Source: Alphaproteobacteria bacterium
Lineage (GTDB): Bacteria > Pseudomonadota > Alphaproteobacteria > Micropepsales > Micropepsaceae
Assembly: GCA_017307315.1 (NCBI GenBank)
Contig: JAFKFF010000303.1
Span: 1-10,037 of the forward strand
Length of the DNA stretch: 10,037 nt
Direction of reading: 5' to 3'
This document shows positions 1-7,718 of the stretch, piece after piece (positions within the stretch are counted from its first letter, which is position 1; each line of letters begins with the position of its first letter). The notes below the pieces were generated by a model that saw nothing but the letters and a program-made list of their open reading frames with translations, had not been told where the DNA came from and searched no databases. A program made the translations under genes and the position numbers.

Positions 1-1390
1 GCCCAGGATGTCCAGCTTCATCGCGCGCTGGGGCCGGTCCACCTCACCCTGATCGGGATCGGCGCCACCATCGGCGCCGGCATTTTCGTGATCGCGGGCA
101 ATGTCGCGGCCGAACATGCCGGGCCGGCGGTGCTGCTGTCCTTCGTGATCGCCGCGACCGGATGCTTCTTCGCCGCGCTCTGCTATGCCGAGCTTGCGGC
201 GATGATCCCGCAGGCGGGCAGCGCCTATACCTACACCTATGCCACCATGGGCCGTTTCATGGCCTGGTTCATCGGCTGGAACATGGTGCTGGAGTTCGGC
301 GTCTCGGCCTCCACGGTGGCGGCGGGCTGGTCGGGTTATTTCCTCAACCTGCTGAACCAGTTCGGCATCGCCTATCCGCCGGGATGGGCCAATGCGCCCT
401 TCGCGGGCAGCGGCATCACCGATCTGCATTGGACCGGCGCGGTGATGAACCTGCCCGCCGCGATCAATCCTGGTGGTGGGCATCACCGAATCCGCGCGTT
501 TCAACGCGCTGATGGTGGCGGTGAAGGTGGGCATCATCGCGCTGGTGATCCTGTTCGGCCTCCCTCACATCCACGAAGCCAATTTTCATCCCTTTATTCC
601 GGAGAATACCGGCGTGCGCGGCCATTTCGGCACCTCCGGCATTCTCGCCGCTTCCGCCACCATCTTCTTCGCCTATGTCGGATTCGAAACGGTTTCGGTG
701 GGCGCGCAGGAAACCCGCAATCCCGAGCGCGACGTCTCCATCTCGATATTGGCGGCGCTCGCCGTCTGCACCCTGCTCTACGTCCTGATGTCGGCGGTCC
801 TGATTGGCATCGTCGATTTTCATCTGCTGGACGTGCCCGATCCGGTCTCTTTCGCGCTGGCGCGCGAGCCCGGCCTGGAATGGCTGGTGTTTCCGGTCAA
901 CATCGCCGCCATCGCCGGCCTGATCTCGGTCGCCTTCGGCTCGATGTACGGACAGAGCCGCGTCTTCTACGGCATGGCGCGGGACGGCTTTCTGCCGCCC
1001 GCCTTCGCCAGGGTGCATCCGCGCTTCCGCACCCCGCATCTGTGCACCATCATCGTGGGCGTGGTGGGATCGGCCATCGCCGCGATCTTCCCGCTCGACA
1101 TCCTGGCCGACCTGGTGTCCATCGGCACCCTGATGGCGTTCATTTCGGTCTGCGTCGCCATCATGATCCTGCGGCTTTCCGCGCCCAACCGGGTACGCAA
1201 ATTCCGCACGCCCTATGTCTGGCTGGTGGCGCCCGCCGGCATCATCACCTGCGGCATCATGATGTTCAGCCTGTCCTTGGGAACCTGGGTGCGGCTGGTG
1301 GTGTGGACGGGCCTGGGCTTTCTCATTTACTTCAGTTACGGCATCCGGCATGCAGCGCCGTCGAAATGGTCCGTGTCTGACGAAAGCTGA
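1..1390 (+). pseudogene. APC-superfamily amino acid permease, 5'-truncated by the window and frame-broken
   Basis: Inner-membrane transporter of the amino acid-polyamine-organocation superfamily, probably moving an amino acid by proton symport; the substrate cannot be told. The reading frame is open from base 1 and begins inside the protein: LTLIGIGATIGAGIFVIAG at about bases 43-99 is the classic first-helix glycine motif of the family, so the true start lies upstream. Frame 1 continues through helices 2-4 (CYAELAAMIPQAGSAYTY, MAWFIGWNMVLEF) to NLPAAI at about 448-465. The family sequence then resumes in frame 2 at ILVVGITESARFN from about 467 and runs to a TGA at 1388-1390, through FFAYVGFETVS, QETRNPERD and MYGQSRVFYGMARDGFLPP. 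Homologues as I recall them have about 8-9 more residues between these two points, in helix 5, so a small deletion of 3n+2 bases is likely. It is either a real pseudogene or an assembly error. ubiD follows after 5 nt. Confidence 0.85.
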
Positions 1391-1395
1391 CTGTC

Positions 1396-2922
1396 ATGGC
1401 CTACCGCTCCTTGCGGGATTTCATTGCCCGGCTTGAAGAGACAGGCGAACTGGTGCGGGTGAAAGAGCCCGTTTCCACCGTTCTGGAAATGACGGAGATC
1501 CAGACCCGCCTGATCGCCGAAGGCGGGCCGGCGGTGATTTTCGAGCGTCCCGTCAAGGCCGACGGCACGCCTTCCGACATTCCGGTGCTGGTCAACCTCT
1601 TCGGCACGGTCAAGCGCGTCGCCATGGGCGTCACCATGGGCGGAAAGGAGCGCAGCACCGCGCTGGATTTGCGCGAGGTGGGCGAAATACTCGCCCAGCT
1701 GCGCCAGCCCGAGCCGCCGCGTTCGTTGCGCGAAGCGACCTCGCTTCTGCCGCTGGTCAAAACCGTTCTGGCGATGAAACCCAAAACGGTTTCCGCTCCG
1801 GCCTGCCAGGAGATCGTCTGGCGCGGCGACGAGATCGACCTCACCAAATTGCCGGTTCAGACCTGCTGGCCGGGCGAGCCCGCGCCGCTGATCACCTGGC
1901 CGCTGGTGGTGACCAAGGGCCCCGGCGAAGCGCGGGAAGACAATTACAATCTCGGCATCTATCGCATGCAGGTCCTGAACAAGACCCAGACCATCATGCG
2001 CTGGTTGAAGCATCGCGGTGGCGCGCAACATCATCAGCGCTGGGCCAAGGAAAAAGCCGCGCCGCTTCCCGCCGCCATCGTGCTGGGCGCCGATCCCGGC
2101 ACCATCCTGGCCGCCGTGACGCCCGTGCCGGAGACCTTGTCGGAATATCAGTTCGCAGGGCTGTTGCGCGGACAGGCGGCGGTCTTGGCCGATTGCGTGT
2201 CGCAGCCGCTGAAAGTGCCTGCCGAAGCCGAGATCGTGATCGAAGGCGAAGTCTCGCTATCGGACTACCGCGACGAAGGTCCCTATGGCGACCATACCGG
2301 CTATTACAATTCGGTGGAGCAGTTTCCCGTCTTCACCGTCACCGCGATCACGATGCGGAAGAACCCCGTTTATCTCTCCACCTATACGTCACGGCCGCCG
2401 GACGAGCCGTCCATCCTGGGCGAGGCCTTGAACGAAGTCTTCGTGCCGCTGATCCGTCAGCAATTTCCCGAGATCGTGGATTTCTGGCTGCCGCCGGAAG
2501 GCTGTTCCTATCGCATCGCGGTCGTCAGCATGAAGAAGGCGTTTCCCGGTCATGCCAAGCGGGTGATGATGGCGGTGTGGTCCTATTTGCGCCAGTTCAT
2601 GTACACCAAATGGGTGATCGTGGTGGACGACGACATCAACGCCCGCGATTGGAAAGACGTGATGTGGGCGATCTCCACCCGCATGGACCCGGCTCGCGAC
2701 ATCACCGTCATCGAGCACACGCCGATCGATTATCTGGATTTCGCCTCGCCGGAATCGGGCCTGGGCTCCAAGATCGGGCTGGACGCCACCAACAAGCTGC
2801 CGCCCGAAACCAGGCGCGAATGGGGCAAGAAGATCGCGATGGATGAGGATGTCATCCGCGCCGTTACCGAGAAATGGTCCCGCCTGGGACTTCCCGGCAG
2901 CGGCAAGCCGATCTGGAAATAG
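1396..2922 (+). CDS. ubiD: UbiD, 3-octaprenyl-4-hydroxybenzoate decarboxylase
   Basis: Cytosolic decarboxylase that removes the carboxylate of the polyprenylated 4-hydroxybenzoate ring in ubiquinone synthesis, using prenylated FMN supplied by UbiX (not in this window) plus a divalent metal. The 508-aa product aligns from end to end with E. coli UbiD (about 497 aa): LRDFI near residue 6, TCWP and [19 protein letters not shown] (183-193), [10 protein letters not shown] (201-210), [27 protein letters not shown] (279-286), [12 protein letters not shown] (294-305), RPPDEP (333-338), [17 protein letters not shown] and [15 protein letters not shown]. By analogy with Fdc1/UbiD structures, Asn185, Arg190, His206, Glu283 and Glu337 are the likely cofactor, metal and catalytic positions; this mapping is inferred. 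The ATG at 1396 gives the usual N-terminus. The gene starts 5 nt after the permease stop, so it is probably co-transcribed. It could serve another aromatic acid, but similarity favours the ubiquinone enzyme. Confidence 0.95.
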   Translation: MAYRSLRDFIARLEETGELVRVKEPVSTVLEMTEIQTRLIAEGGPAVIFERPVKADGTPSDIPVLVNLFGTVKRVAMGVTMGGKERSTALDLREVGEILAQLRQPEPPRSLREATSLLPLVKTVLAMKPKTVSAPACQEIVWRGDEIDLTKLPVQTCWPGEPAPLITWPLVVTKGPGEAREDNYNLGIYRMQVLNKTQTIMRWLKHRGGAQHHQRWAKEKAAPLPAAIVLGADPGTILAAVTPVPETLSEYQFAGLLRGQAAVLADCVSQPLKVPAEAEIVIEGEVSLSDYRDEGPYGDHTGYYNSVEQFPVFTVTAITMRKNPVYLSTYTSRPPDEPSILGEALNEVFVPLIRQQFPEIVDFWLPPEGCSYRIAVVSMKKAFPGHAKRVMMAVWSYLRQFMYTKWVIVVDDDINARDWKDVMWAISTRMDPARDITVIEHTPIDYLDFASPESGLGSKIGLDATNKLPPETRREWGKKIAMDEDVIRAVTEKWSRLGLPGSGKPIWK

Positions 2923-2941
2923 GAGATTGGCCCGTCTTCCG

Positions 2942-2965
2942 TGCGGCGCTGCTCAATGCGCCGCA
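2942..2965. terminator. Perfect 8-bp hairpin between convergent ubiD and protease gene
   Basis: TGCGGCGC (2942-2949) and GCGCCGCA (2958-2965) are exact inverted complements separated by an 8-nt loop. The loop contains the TGA stop of the minus-strand protease gene (2953-2955). The hairpin lies 19 nt after the ubiD stop, so it could end or protect both convergent transcripts. No T-tract follows on either strand, so it is not a canonical Rho-independent terminator. The role is inferred from position only. Confidence 0.4.
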
Positions 2966-3915
2966 GCCTCCGTGACATAAAGCTTGTGCTGGCGATACGC
3001 GATGTACAGATGGAAATGCGACAGCACATCGTTGCCCAGCACCAGGGTGGCGAAGTCCTTTCCCAGGAAATTGCGCCCCTCGAGCAATTCGATGCGAGGA
3101 GCGGAGACGGTTACTCCACCCATGGTCAATTTTCCGAATGTGAAGGCATAGGCATTGATCCGGTTGCGCCACAAGGTGCCCGAAACCGGCTTTTCCACTT
3201 CGACACCGGGGCTGGCCGCCGTCAGATCGAACATGCCGTTCGCATCGCGCAGGCTCATGACCGATATGCCCGCGCCCGTATCCAGAATCGCTTCGGTTTT
3301 CCGGCCGTCGAGCATCACGGGCACGCGCACATGCCCGTTATCGGTGAGCGTAAAAGGAATGACGGCATAAGCGGCGGACCAGGTAACGGCATGGCCGGAG
3401 CAAGGGTGAGGCTTGAACAGGCTGAAAATCTCTCCGCCGAAATCCAACTCCACGTCATATCGGTTCAAAATGTCGGGCCCCACCAGCCCATCGATACCGG
3501 GAAAGGCCACCATCTCGGGCAGGAGCATGCTCTTCAGCTCAAGCTCGCCCAGGCGCAAATGGTCCACACGGACATTCCCCTCGCTGACCCACGCCCCACC
3601 GATCGCGTGGATGATGGCGCCGAGCTTGGCGACATATGGCAGCCCCAACCGGTCGATGCCCGCCTTGGTCAAGCTGGAGCCATAGCCGCCGGTGTCGATG
3701 CCCAGCATCAAGGGTTTATCGTTTGCCGAAGCCGGTATGACGACATGTCCAGTCTTCAACGTCATGGGCAGGTGCGCCGCGCGGACCAGCCCGCAATCCT
3801 GCGGCCAGTCGTCCCGTTTCACGGCAGAAGACGAAAGGGGTGGCGGCGATGCTGCACGGGCTTGAACACCAATGAAGAGAAACGCCGACATCATAACAGC
3901 CGCGCTTCTTTTCAT
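2953..3915 (-). CDS. Exported two-domain retropepsin-like aspartic protease (copy 1)
   Basis: Predicted periplasmic or secreted aspartic endopeptidase, 320 aa, with substrate unknown. Residues 1-21 form a signal peptide (MKR, a hydrophobic stretch, then a likely ARA cleavage site). Two retropepsin-like domains follow. The first has the active-site motif GIDTGG with Asp74 and a partner segment DGLVGPDIL (142-150). The second has AILDTGAG with Asp212 and LVLGNDVL (291-298), the usual hydrophobic-hydrophobic-Gly strand. Having both DTG motifs in one chain suggests a self-contained two-lobed enzyme, unlike homodimeric viral retropepsins. The mature part has only two cysteines, Cys41 and Cys172, a probable disulfide. 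The ATG at 3915 has a strong GGGGAGG ribosome site 5 nt away (complement of 3921-3927). It converges on ubiD and diverges from copy 2. It is the most divergent of the three paralogues here. No protease activity can be proven from sequence. Confidence 0.88.
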   Translation of the reverse strand: MKRSAAVMMSAFLFIGVQARAASPPPLSSSAVKRDDWPQDCGLVRAAHLPMTLKTGHVVIPASANDKPLMLGIDTGGYGSSLTKAGIDRLGLPYVAKLGAIIHAIGGAWVSEGNVRVDHLRLGELELKSMLLPEMVAFPGIDGLVGPDILNRYDVELDFGGEIFSLFKPHPCSGHAVTWSAAYAVIPFTLTDNGHVRVPVMLDGRKTEAILDTGAGISVMSLRDANGMFDLTAASPGVEVEKPVSGTLWRNRINAYAFTFGKLTMGGVTVSAPRIELLEGRNFLGKDFATLVLGNDVLSHFHLYIAYRQHKLYVTEAAAH

Positions 3916-4188
3916 AACCTCCTCCCCGGAAGCGGATCGAGACTGCGAGACATCGTCCCGTCGCCGCGCGAAACCATGCCGACCGCTGACTTCCGATCCT
4001 ATTTGGCCTGCGGAGAGAGCCCAAGTGCCTTTGTTGAAGATTTAGCGCAATTCCGGCGCGCCTGAGCAATGCGCTCGTACCGCAATACCGCCGATTTGGC
4101 TTTCCGAGGCTGCGACAAGGAAATGCTCCCGCCTTGCTCTCCCGCGCAGGTTATGGCCTGATTGGGCCTGTCCAGCCGGGGGGCTGCC
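3916..4188. other. Divergent intergenic region between protease copies 1 and 2
   Basis: These 273 bp separate two oppositely oriented protease genes and should hold both promoters. On the minus strand a weak sigma70-like pair can be drawn: TTGGGC (complement of 4019-4024), an 18-bp spacer, and TAGGAT (complement of 3995-4000). On the plus strand no convincing promoter was found. GGCCTG occurs twice, at 4155-4160 and 4165-4170, spaced by exactly 10 bp, about one helical turn and close to the copy 2 start; CAGG...CCTG (4147-4160) is a small imperfect dyad over the first of them. These could be regulator sites, but six-base repeats are weak evidence. No credible gene was found here. Confidence 0.5.
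3995..4024 (-). promoter_or_regulatory. Possible sigma70-type promoter for protease copy 1
   Basis: Read on the minus strand, TTGGGC (4019-4024) and TAGGAT (3995-4000) are separated by 18 bp, with three and four of six matches to the -35 and -10 consensus. The site lies about 80 nt before the ATG at 3915, leaving a plausible leader. Such matches arise by chance, so this is only a candidate. Confidence 0.2.
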
Positions 4189-5202
4189 ATGCGACCGATC
4201 CTCACGCTTCTTTTATTCTGCGGCTTTGCCACTGCAATTTCCTGTACCGCCGCGCAGGCGGCCGACTGCAAACCCCTACAGATCATCAATACCATCAAGA
4301 TGGAACGGGCCAATGGCGGCACGAGATTCCTTGTGCCTGTGGAGATAAATGGCACGGCACAGAAACTCCTCCTCGATACAGGAGGGGCTACGACATCGCT
4401 TTCGTCTCAGACCGTGAATGCATTGGGCCTGAAGGAGGAAAGCAGCAGGTTCAAGCTTTACGACCTTTATGGCAATGCGTCCGACAGCCAGGTCACCGTC
4501 AAGACGTTCGACATGGGCAATGCTCGCGGCGAAGGACTCAAGTTCCAGGTCTCACCCATGCAGAATCTTGAAACCGAGGCGGGCGCAAATGGACTTCTCT
4601 CGACGGATCTCTTCCTGCAATACGACGTCGACATGGATTTTGGTGCGGACCGGCTCAATTATTTCTCACAGGACCACTGCGAGGGCCGGGTTGCTTATTG
4701 GCCGGAGCGGCCGATCGCGATAGTTCCCGTCACATTGGAAAATGGCCATATCAATGTTCCGGTGACAATCGATGGCCATCAACTGCGCGCGATCATCGAC
4801 ACCGGAGCCGATAATTCGGCCATGAACGTCGAAGTTGCGATCAGCACTTTCGACCTCAAGCCGGGCAGCGAAGACACTCCGCTGATCGAAACGTCCAAGG
4901 CCGACCCTTTCATGAAAGAGTATAGCCACAAATTCGAAACTCTTTCCTTTGAAGGAATTTCGGTGACCAATCCGAAAATCAGCATCATCACGGACCGCAT
5001 GGCCGCGAAAGACCTCAAGCCTACCATCCGCGGGAAGCTGGCCGATCCGTACGGCAGCCACATCCGACAGGTCATTGTCGGGATGGACGTGCTGCGGCAC
5101 CTTCATCTCTATATGGCCTACAAGGAAAAGAAGCTCTACATCTCCCCCGCCGGCAGCGGCGAATCCGTGCTGTTCAAGACATCTGCTGCGCCGGGCAATT
5201 GA
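4189..5202 (+). CDS. Exported two-domain retropepsin-like aspartic protease (copy 2)
   Basis: Second paralogue, 337 aa from the ATG at 4189. That start is preferred over the in-frame TTG at 4162 because it puts a proper signal peptide at the N-terminus (MRPILTLLLF..., likely cleaved after AQA at residue 24) and follows a run of seven G at 4178-4184. Domain 1 carries LLLDTGG with Asp63 and NGLLSTDLF; domain 2 carries IIDTGAD with Asp204 and VIVGMDVLRHLHLYM. The two mature cysteines are Cys27 and Cys164, in the ADC and DHCEGRVAYW motifs. The protein is predicted to act in the periplasm or outside the cell, substrate unknown. Sampled lines have 38-62% G+C, clearly below copy 3 and pmbA (about two-thirds), suggesting a different history or weaker codon selection. 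Copy 3 starts 52 nt downstream on the same strand, so the two may be co-transcribed. The family assignment is secure; the function is not. Confidence 0.88.
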   Translation: MRPILTLLLFCGFATAISCTAAQAADCKPLQIINTIKMERANGGTRFLVPVEINGTAQKLLLDTGGATTSLSSQTVNALGLKEESSRFKLYDLYGNASDSQVTVKTFDMGNARGEGLKFQVSPMQNLETEAGANGLLSTDLFLQYDVDMDFGADRLNYFSQDHCEGRVAYWPERPIAIVPVTLENGHINVPVTIDGHQLRAIIDTGADNSAMNVEVAISTFDLKPGSEDTPLIETSKADPFMKEYSHKFETLSFEGISVTNPKISIITDRMAAKDLKPTIRGKLADPYGSHIRQVIVGMDVLRHLHLYMAYKEKKLYISPAGSGESVLFKTSAAPGN

Positions 5203-5227
5203 AGGTTTCCGTCCCTCGCCTGCGGCG

Positions 5228-5233
5228 TGCTAG
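5228..5233 (+). promoter_or_regulatory. Weak -10-like element before protease copy 3
   Basis: TGCTAG within CGTGCTAGC resembles the GCTA core of alphaproteobacterial housekeeping -10 elements and lies 21 nt before the copy 3 ATG. No good -35 lies at the right distance (TTTCCG at 5206-5211 is the best, 16 bp away). It could give copy 3 its own transcript, or be chance within a short gap of an operon. Confidence 0.2.
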
Positions 5234-5254
5234 CTTCCGGGGCGGGAGGGTCCG

Positions 5255-6265
5255 ATGAACAGATGGGCATTTGCCGCCTGCGCGATGGCGGCGTTGCTGC
5301 TGCCTTGCGGACCGGTCCTGGCCGCGGACTGTGTGCCGTCCTTACGCATCCTCAATTCCATCCAGATGCAGACCACGCCCGACCGCACCGTAATGCTGGT
5401 TCCGGTGACCATCGACAGCAGCAACCGCAAGCTCCTGCTCGACACCGGCGGACCGGTGACCCAGATTTCGCGCGCCACCGCCAAGGCGCTGGATCTTCCC
5501 CAACGCCCCAGCACCCACCAGCTGTTCGATCTGGCTGGCAATGTCTCGGGTACACAGACCACGGCCCGGCGCGTCATTCTGGGCGTGAAGGAGCAACGGG
5601 GCGTGCGCCTGAACATCGCCCCCAACCCCGAACTGGGCACGTCACTGCCTTATGACGGGCTCCTGGCGACCGACCTGTTCGCCGATGCCGACCTCGACCT
5701 GGATTTCGGCGCCGGCCGGCTCACCGCCTTTTCCACCGACCATTGCGAAGGCCGCGTGGTCTATTGGCCGGCGGACAATATCGCGGTGGTGCCGATCACC
5801 GTGAAGCAAAGGCTCATCACCCTGCCCGTCACCATCGACGGCCAAGCCATGACGGCGGTGATGGACACCGGCGCGCAGTACAGCGTGATGAACATGGCAT
5901 TGGCGAACCGGCTGTTCGGCCTGACGCCAGAGTCGCCGGACATGCTCCCCCTCACGGAGAGCAGTGGAGAGCAAACCATCACCGCCTACGGCCACCGCTT
6001 CGACACCCTCACCTTCGAAGGGGTCACGGTGAAAAACCTGCGCATCTACCTGATGCCCGACCAGATGGCGTCGTCGCGTGGCCGATTTCGCTCGCCCTGG
6101 CTGAGGCTGCCACGCGAGGGGGGCCAAACCGGTCTTCCCGACATGATCCTGGGCATGGACGTGCTGCGGCACCTGCATGTCTATTTCGCCGCCAAGGAAG
6201 AGCGGCTCTACATCAGCGAAGCGGTGCGGGGCGAATCCGCGCTTTTTCGTTACAAAGACAGATAG
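5255..6265 (+). CDS. Exported two-domain retropepsin-like aspartic protease (copy 3)
   Basis: Third paralogue, 336 aa, closest to copy 2. The ATG at 5255 follows a strong GGGAGGG ribosome site at 5244-5250. A signal peptide covers residues 1-23 (MNRWAFAACAMAALLLPCGPVLA, probable cleavage after VLA). Domain 1 carries LLLDTGG with Asp63 and DGLLATDLF; domain 2 carries AVMDTGAQ with Asp204 and MILGMDVLRHLHVYF. The mature protein has only Cys26 and Cys164. The two catalytic aspartates and the second cysteine fall at exactly the same positions as in copy 2, and a stretch of 20 identical bases (5083-5102 and 6155-6174) encodes MDVLRHL in both, so the pair arose by duplication. G+C is like that of the surrounding chromosome, so this copy may be the resident one. 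Predicted periplasmic or secreted; substrate unknown. It is followed by pmbA after 109 nt. Confidence 0.9.
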   Translation: MNRWAFAACAMAALLLPCGPVLAADCVPSLRILNSIQMQTTPDRTVMLVPVTIDSSNRKLLLDTGGPVTQISRATAKALDLPQRPSTHQLFDLAGNVSGTQTTARRVILGVKEQRGVRLNIAPNPELGTSLPYDGLLATDLFADADLDLDFGAGRLTAFSTDHCEGRVVYWPADNIAVVPITVKQRLITLPVTIDGQAMTAVMDTGAQYSVMNMALANRLFGLTPESPDMLPLTESSGEQTITAYGHRFDTLTFEGVTVKNLRIYLMPDQMASSRGRFRSPWLRLPREGGQTGLPDMILGMDVLRHLHVYFAAKEERLYISEAVRGESALFRYKDR

Positions 6266-6374
6266 ACCCCCTCGGCTTGACTGGCCGCCGCCTTTGCGGC
6301 ATCGGGACTGTCTTTCTGCTTTGTCGGGATTGCGGAGGAAAAACCGCTACCCACTTTTCCCGGAACCGCCCTAG

Positions 6375-7718
6375 ATGTCCCAGCCGCGCGACCTTCAAGC
6401 CATTCTGGAAAGCCTCCTGGCCGCCGCCCGCAAACAAGGCGCGGACGCCGCCGACGCCCTGATGGTGGAAAGCGTTTCCTCCAGCGTCTCCTACCGGCTG
6501 GGCCGGCTGGAAGACATCGAGCGCAGCGAGGGCATGGATCTGGGCCTGCGCGTTTTCGTCGGCAATCAGGTCGCGTTCGTTTCCTCCAGCGATTTTTCCG
6601 CCGACGCGTTGAAGGCGCTGCCCGAGCGTGCCCTGGCGATGGCGCGTCTGGCGCCGGAGGACAAATTCGCCGGTCTGGCGCCCGCCGAGCTTCTGGCGCG
6701 CACGCTGCCCGAACTCGACCTGGAGGATCCGGAGGAGCCTTCCGCCGAGACCCTGGTGGCGCGGGCGCGCGATGCCGAGCAGGCCGGGCTGGCCGTATCG
6801 GGCGTGACCAATTCGGAAGGCGGCGGCGCCAGCTTCTCGCGCTCGGCCATCGCGCTGGCCACCAGCAGCGGCTTTTTCGGACGCTATGCCGGCACCAGCC
6901 ACAGCGTGGGCGTCGCGGTCCTGGCCGGAGAAGGCACCGGCATGGAACGGGACTACGATCACGCCAGCGCGCGACATGCCGGCGATCTCCAGAGCCCCGA
7001 AGCGATCGGCCGCAGCGCCGGCGAAAAAGCGGTGCGCCGCCTCAACCCGCGAAAGGTCAAATCGCAGACCGTTCCGGTGGTGTTCGACCCGCGCGAGGCG
7101 GGCGGGCTGCTCGGCCACCTGGCCAGCGCCATTTCCGGCGCCAGCGTCGCGCGCGGCACCAGCTTTTTGAAGGACCGGCTGAACAGCGCGGTCTTCGCGC
7201 CCCATGTCAGCGTCATCGACGATCCGCACCGGCGGCGCGGCCTGCGCTCCAAGCCTTTCGACGGCGAGGGTGTCGCCAATGCGAGGCGCGCCCTGATCGA
7301 CAAGGGGATGCTCACGAGCTGGCTGCTGGACTGCGCCAGCGCGCGCCAGCTGGGCCTTGTTTCCACCGGCCATGCCGCGCGCGGAACCGGAGGCCCGCCG
7401 ATGCCGTCGGCGACCAATCTCTACATGGAACCAGGCACGCTCTCGCGCAAGGACCTGATCGCCGACATAAAGCAGGGCTTCTATGTCACCGAGCTGATGG
7501 GCATGGGGGTCAACGGCGTCACCGGCGATTACAGCCGCGGCGCGGCGGGCTTCTGGATCGAGAACGGCGAAATCGCGTTTCCGGTATCGGAAGTCACCAT
7601 CGCCGGAAACTTGAAGGACATGTTCCTCAATTTGACCCCGGCCAGCGATCTGGAATTCCGCCATGGCACCAACGCGCCCACCTGCCGCATCGAAGGCATG
7701 ACGATTGCGGGCGCCTGA
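6375..7718 (+). CDS. pmbA: PmbA/TldE, metalloprotease-family subunit
   Basis: Cytosolic member of the TldD/PmbA family, 447 aa (E. coli PmbA is about 450). In E. coli, TldD and TldE/PmbA form a heterodimeric peptidase that trims unfolded peptides such as microcin B17 precursor and the antitoxin CcdA. TldD carries the zinc site, while TldE helps build the chamber. This protein has no HExxxH motif, which fits the TldE/PmbA side. Recognisable segments are the N-terminal ADAADALMVESVSSSVSYRLG, the central VPVVFDPREAGGLLGHLASAISGASVARGTSFLKD, RSKPFDGEGVA, TNLYMEPG and the C-terminal signature GVNGVTGDYSRGAAGFWIENGE beginning at residue 379. The ATG at 6375 lacks a strong ribosome site. The 3' end overlaps the next gene by 14 nt, so they are probably translated together. 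No tldD is visible in the window. Confidence 0.93.
   Translation: MSQPRDLQAILESLLAAARKQGADAADALMVESVSSSVSYRLGRLEDIERSEGMDLGLRVFVGNQVAFVSSSDFSADALKALPERALAMARLAPEDKFAGLAPAELLARTLPELDLEDPEEPSAETLVARARDAEQAGLAVSGVTNSEGGGASFSRSAIALATSSGFFGRYAGTSHSVGVAVLAGEGTGMERDYDHASARHAGDLQSPEAIGRSAGEKAVRRLNPRKVKSQTVPVVFDPREAGGLLGHLASAISGASVARGTSFLKDRLNSAVFAPHVSVIDDPHRRRGLRSKPFDGEGVANARRALIDKGMLTSWLLDCASARQLGLVSTGHAARGTGGPPMPSATNLYMEPGTLSRKDLIADIKQGFYVTELMGMGVNGVTGDYSRGAAGFWIENGEIAFPVSEVTIAGNLKDMFLNLTPASDLEFRHGTNAPTCRIEGMTIAGA

Noticed and set aside
466..1380. Continuation of frame 1 of the permease
   Set aside because: After about position 466 the translation becomes Arg/His-rich and non-hydrophobic, while frame 2 carries the family sequence; it is out-of-frame read-through.
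2941..4065. 374-codon open frame on the plus strand
   Set aside because: It is antisense to protease copy 1, which has a signal peptide, two DTG motifs and a strong ribosome site; no domain is visible in the plus-strand translation.
4123..4161. 12-residue leader peptide (MLPPCSPAQVMA) before protease copy 2
   Set aside because: The AAGGA motif is almost touching the ATG, there is no run of regulatory codons, and no attenuator hairpin follows.
4189..4272. Lipoprotein signal in protease copy 2 (TAISC)
   Set aside because: The residues before Cys do not fit a good lipobox, and a standard AQA cleavage site follows; paralogues have standard sites at the same place.
6287..6300. Hairpin GCCGC-CTTT-GCGGC after protease copy 3 as a terminator
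   Set aside because: The stem is only 5 bp and no T-tract follows; such stems are frequent in sequence of this G+C content.
6321..6352. Promoter before pmbA (TTGTCG with GCTACC)
   Set aside because: The spacing is about 19 bp to the best -10 core and the match is weak; not better than chance in this region.
6213..7664. Long open frame (483 codons) on the minus strand
   Set aside because: It is antisense to the well-conserved pmbA, is rich in Arg, Ala, Gly and His without any recognisable domain, and is the expected shadow of high-G+C codon use.
6375..7718. Annotation as TldD, the catalytic subunit
   Set aside because: No HExxxH zinc motif is present, and the C-terminal signature and length fit PmbA/TldE.
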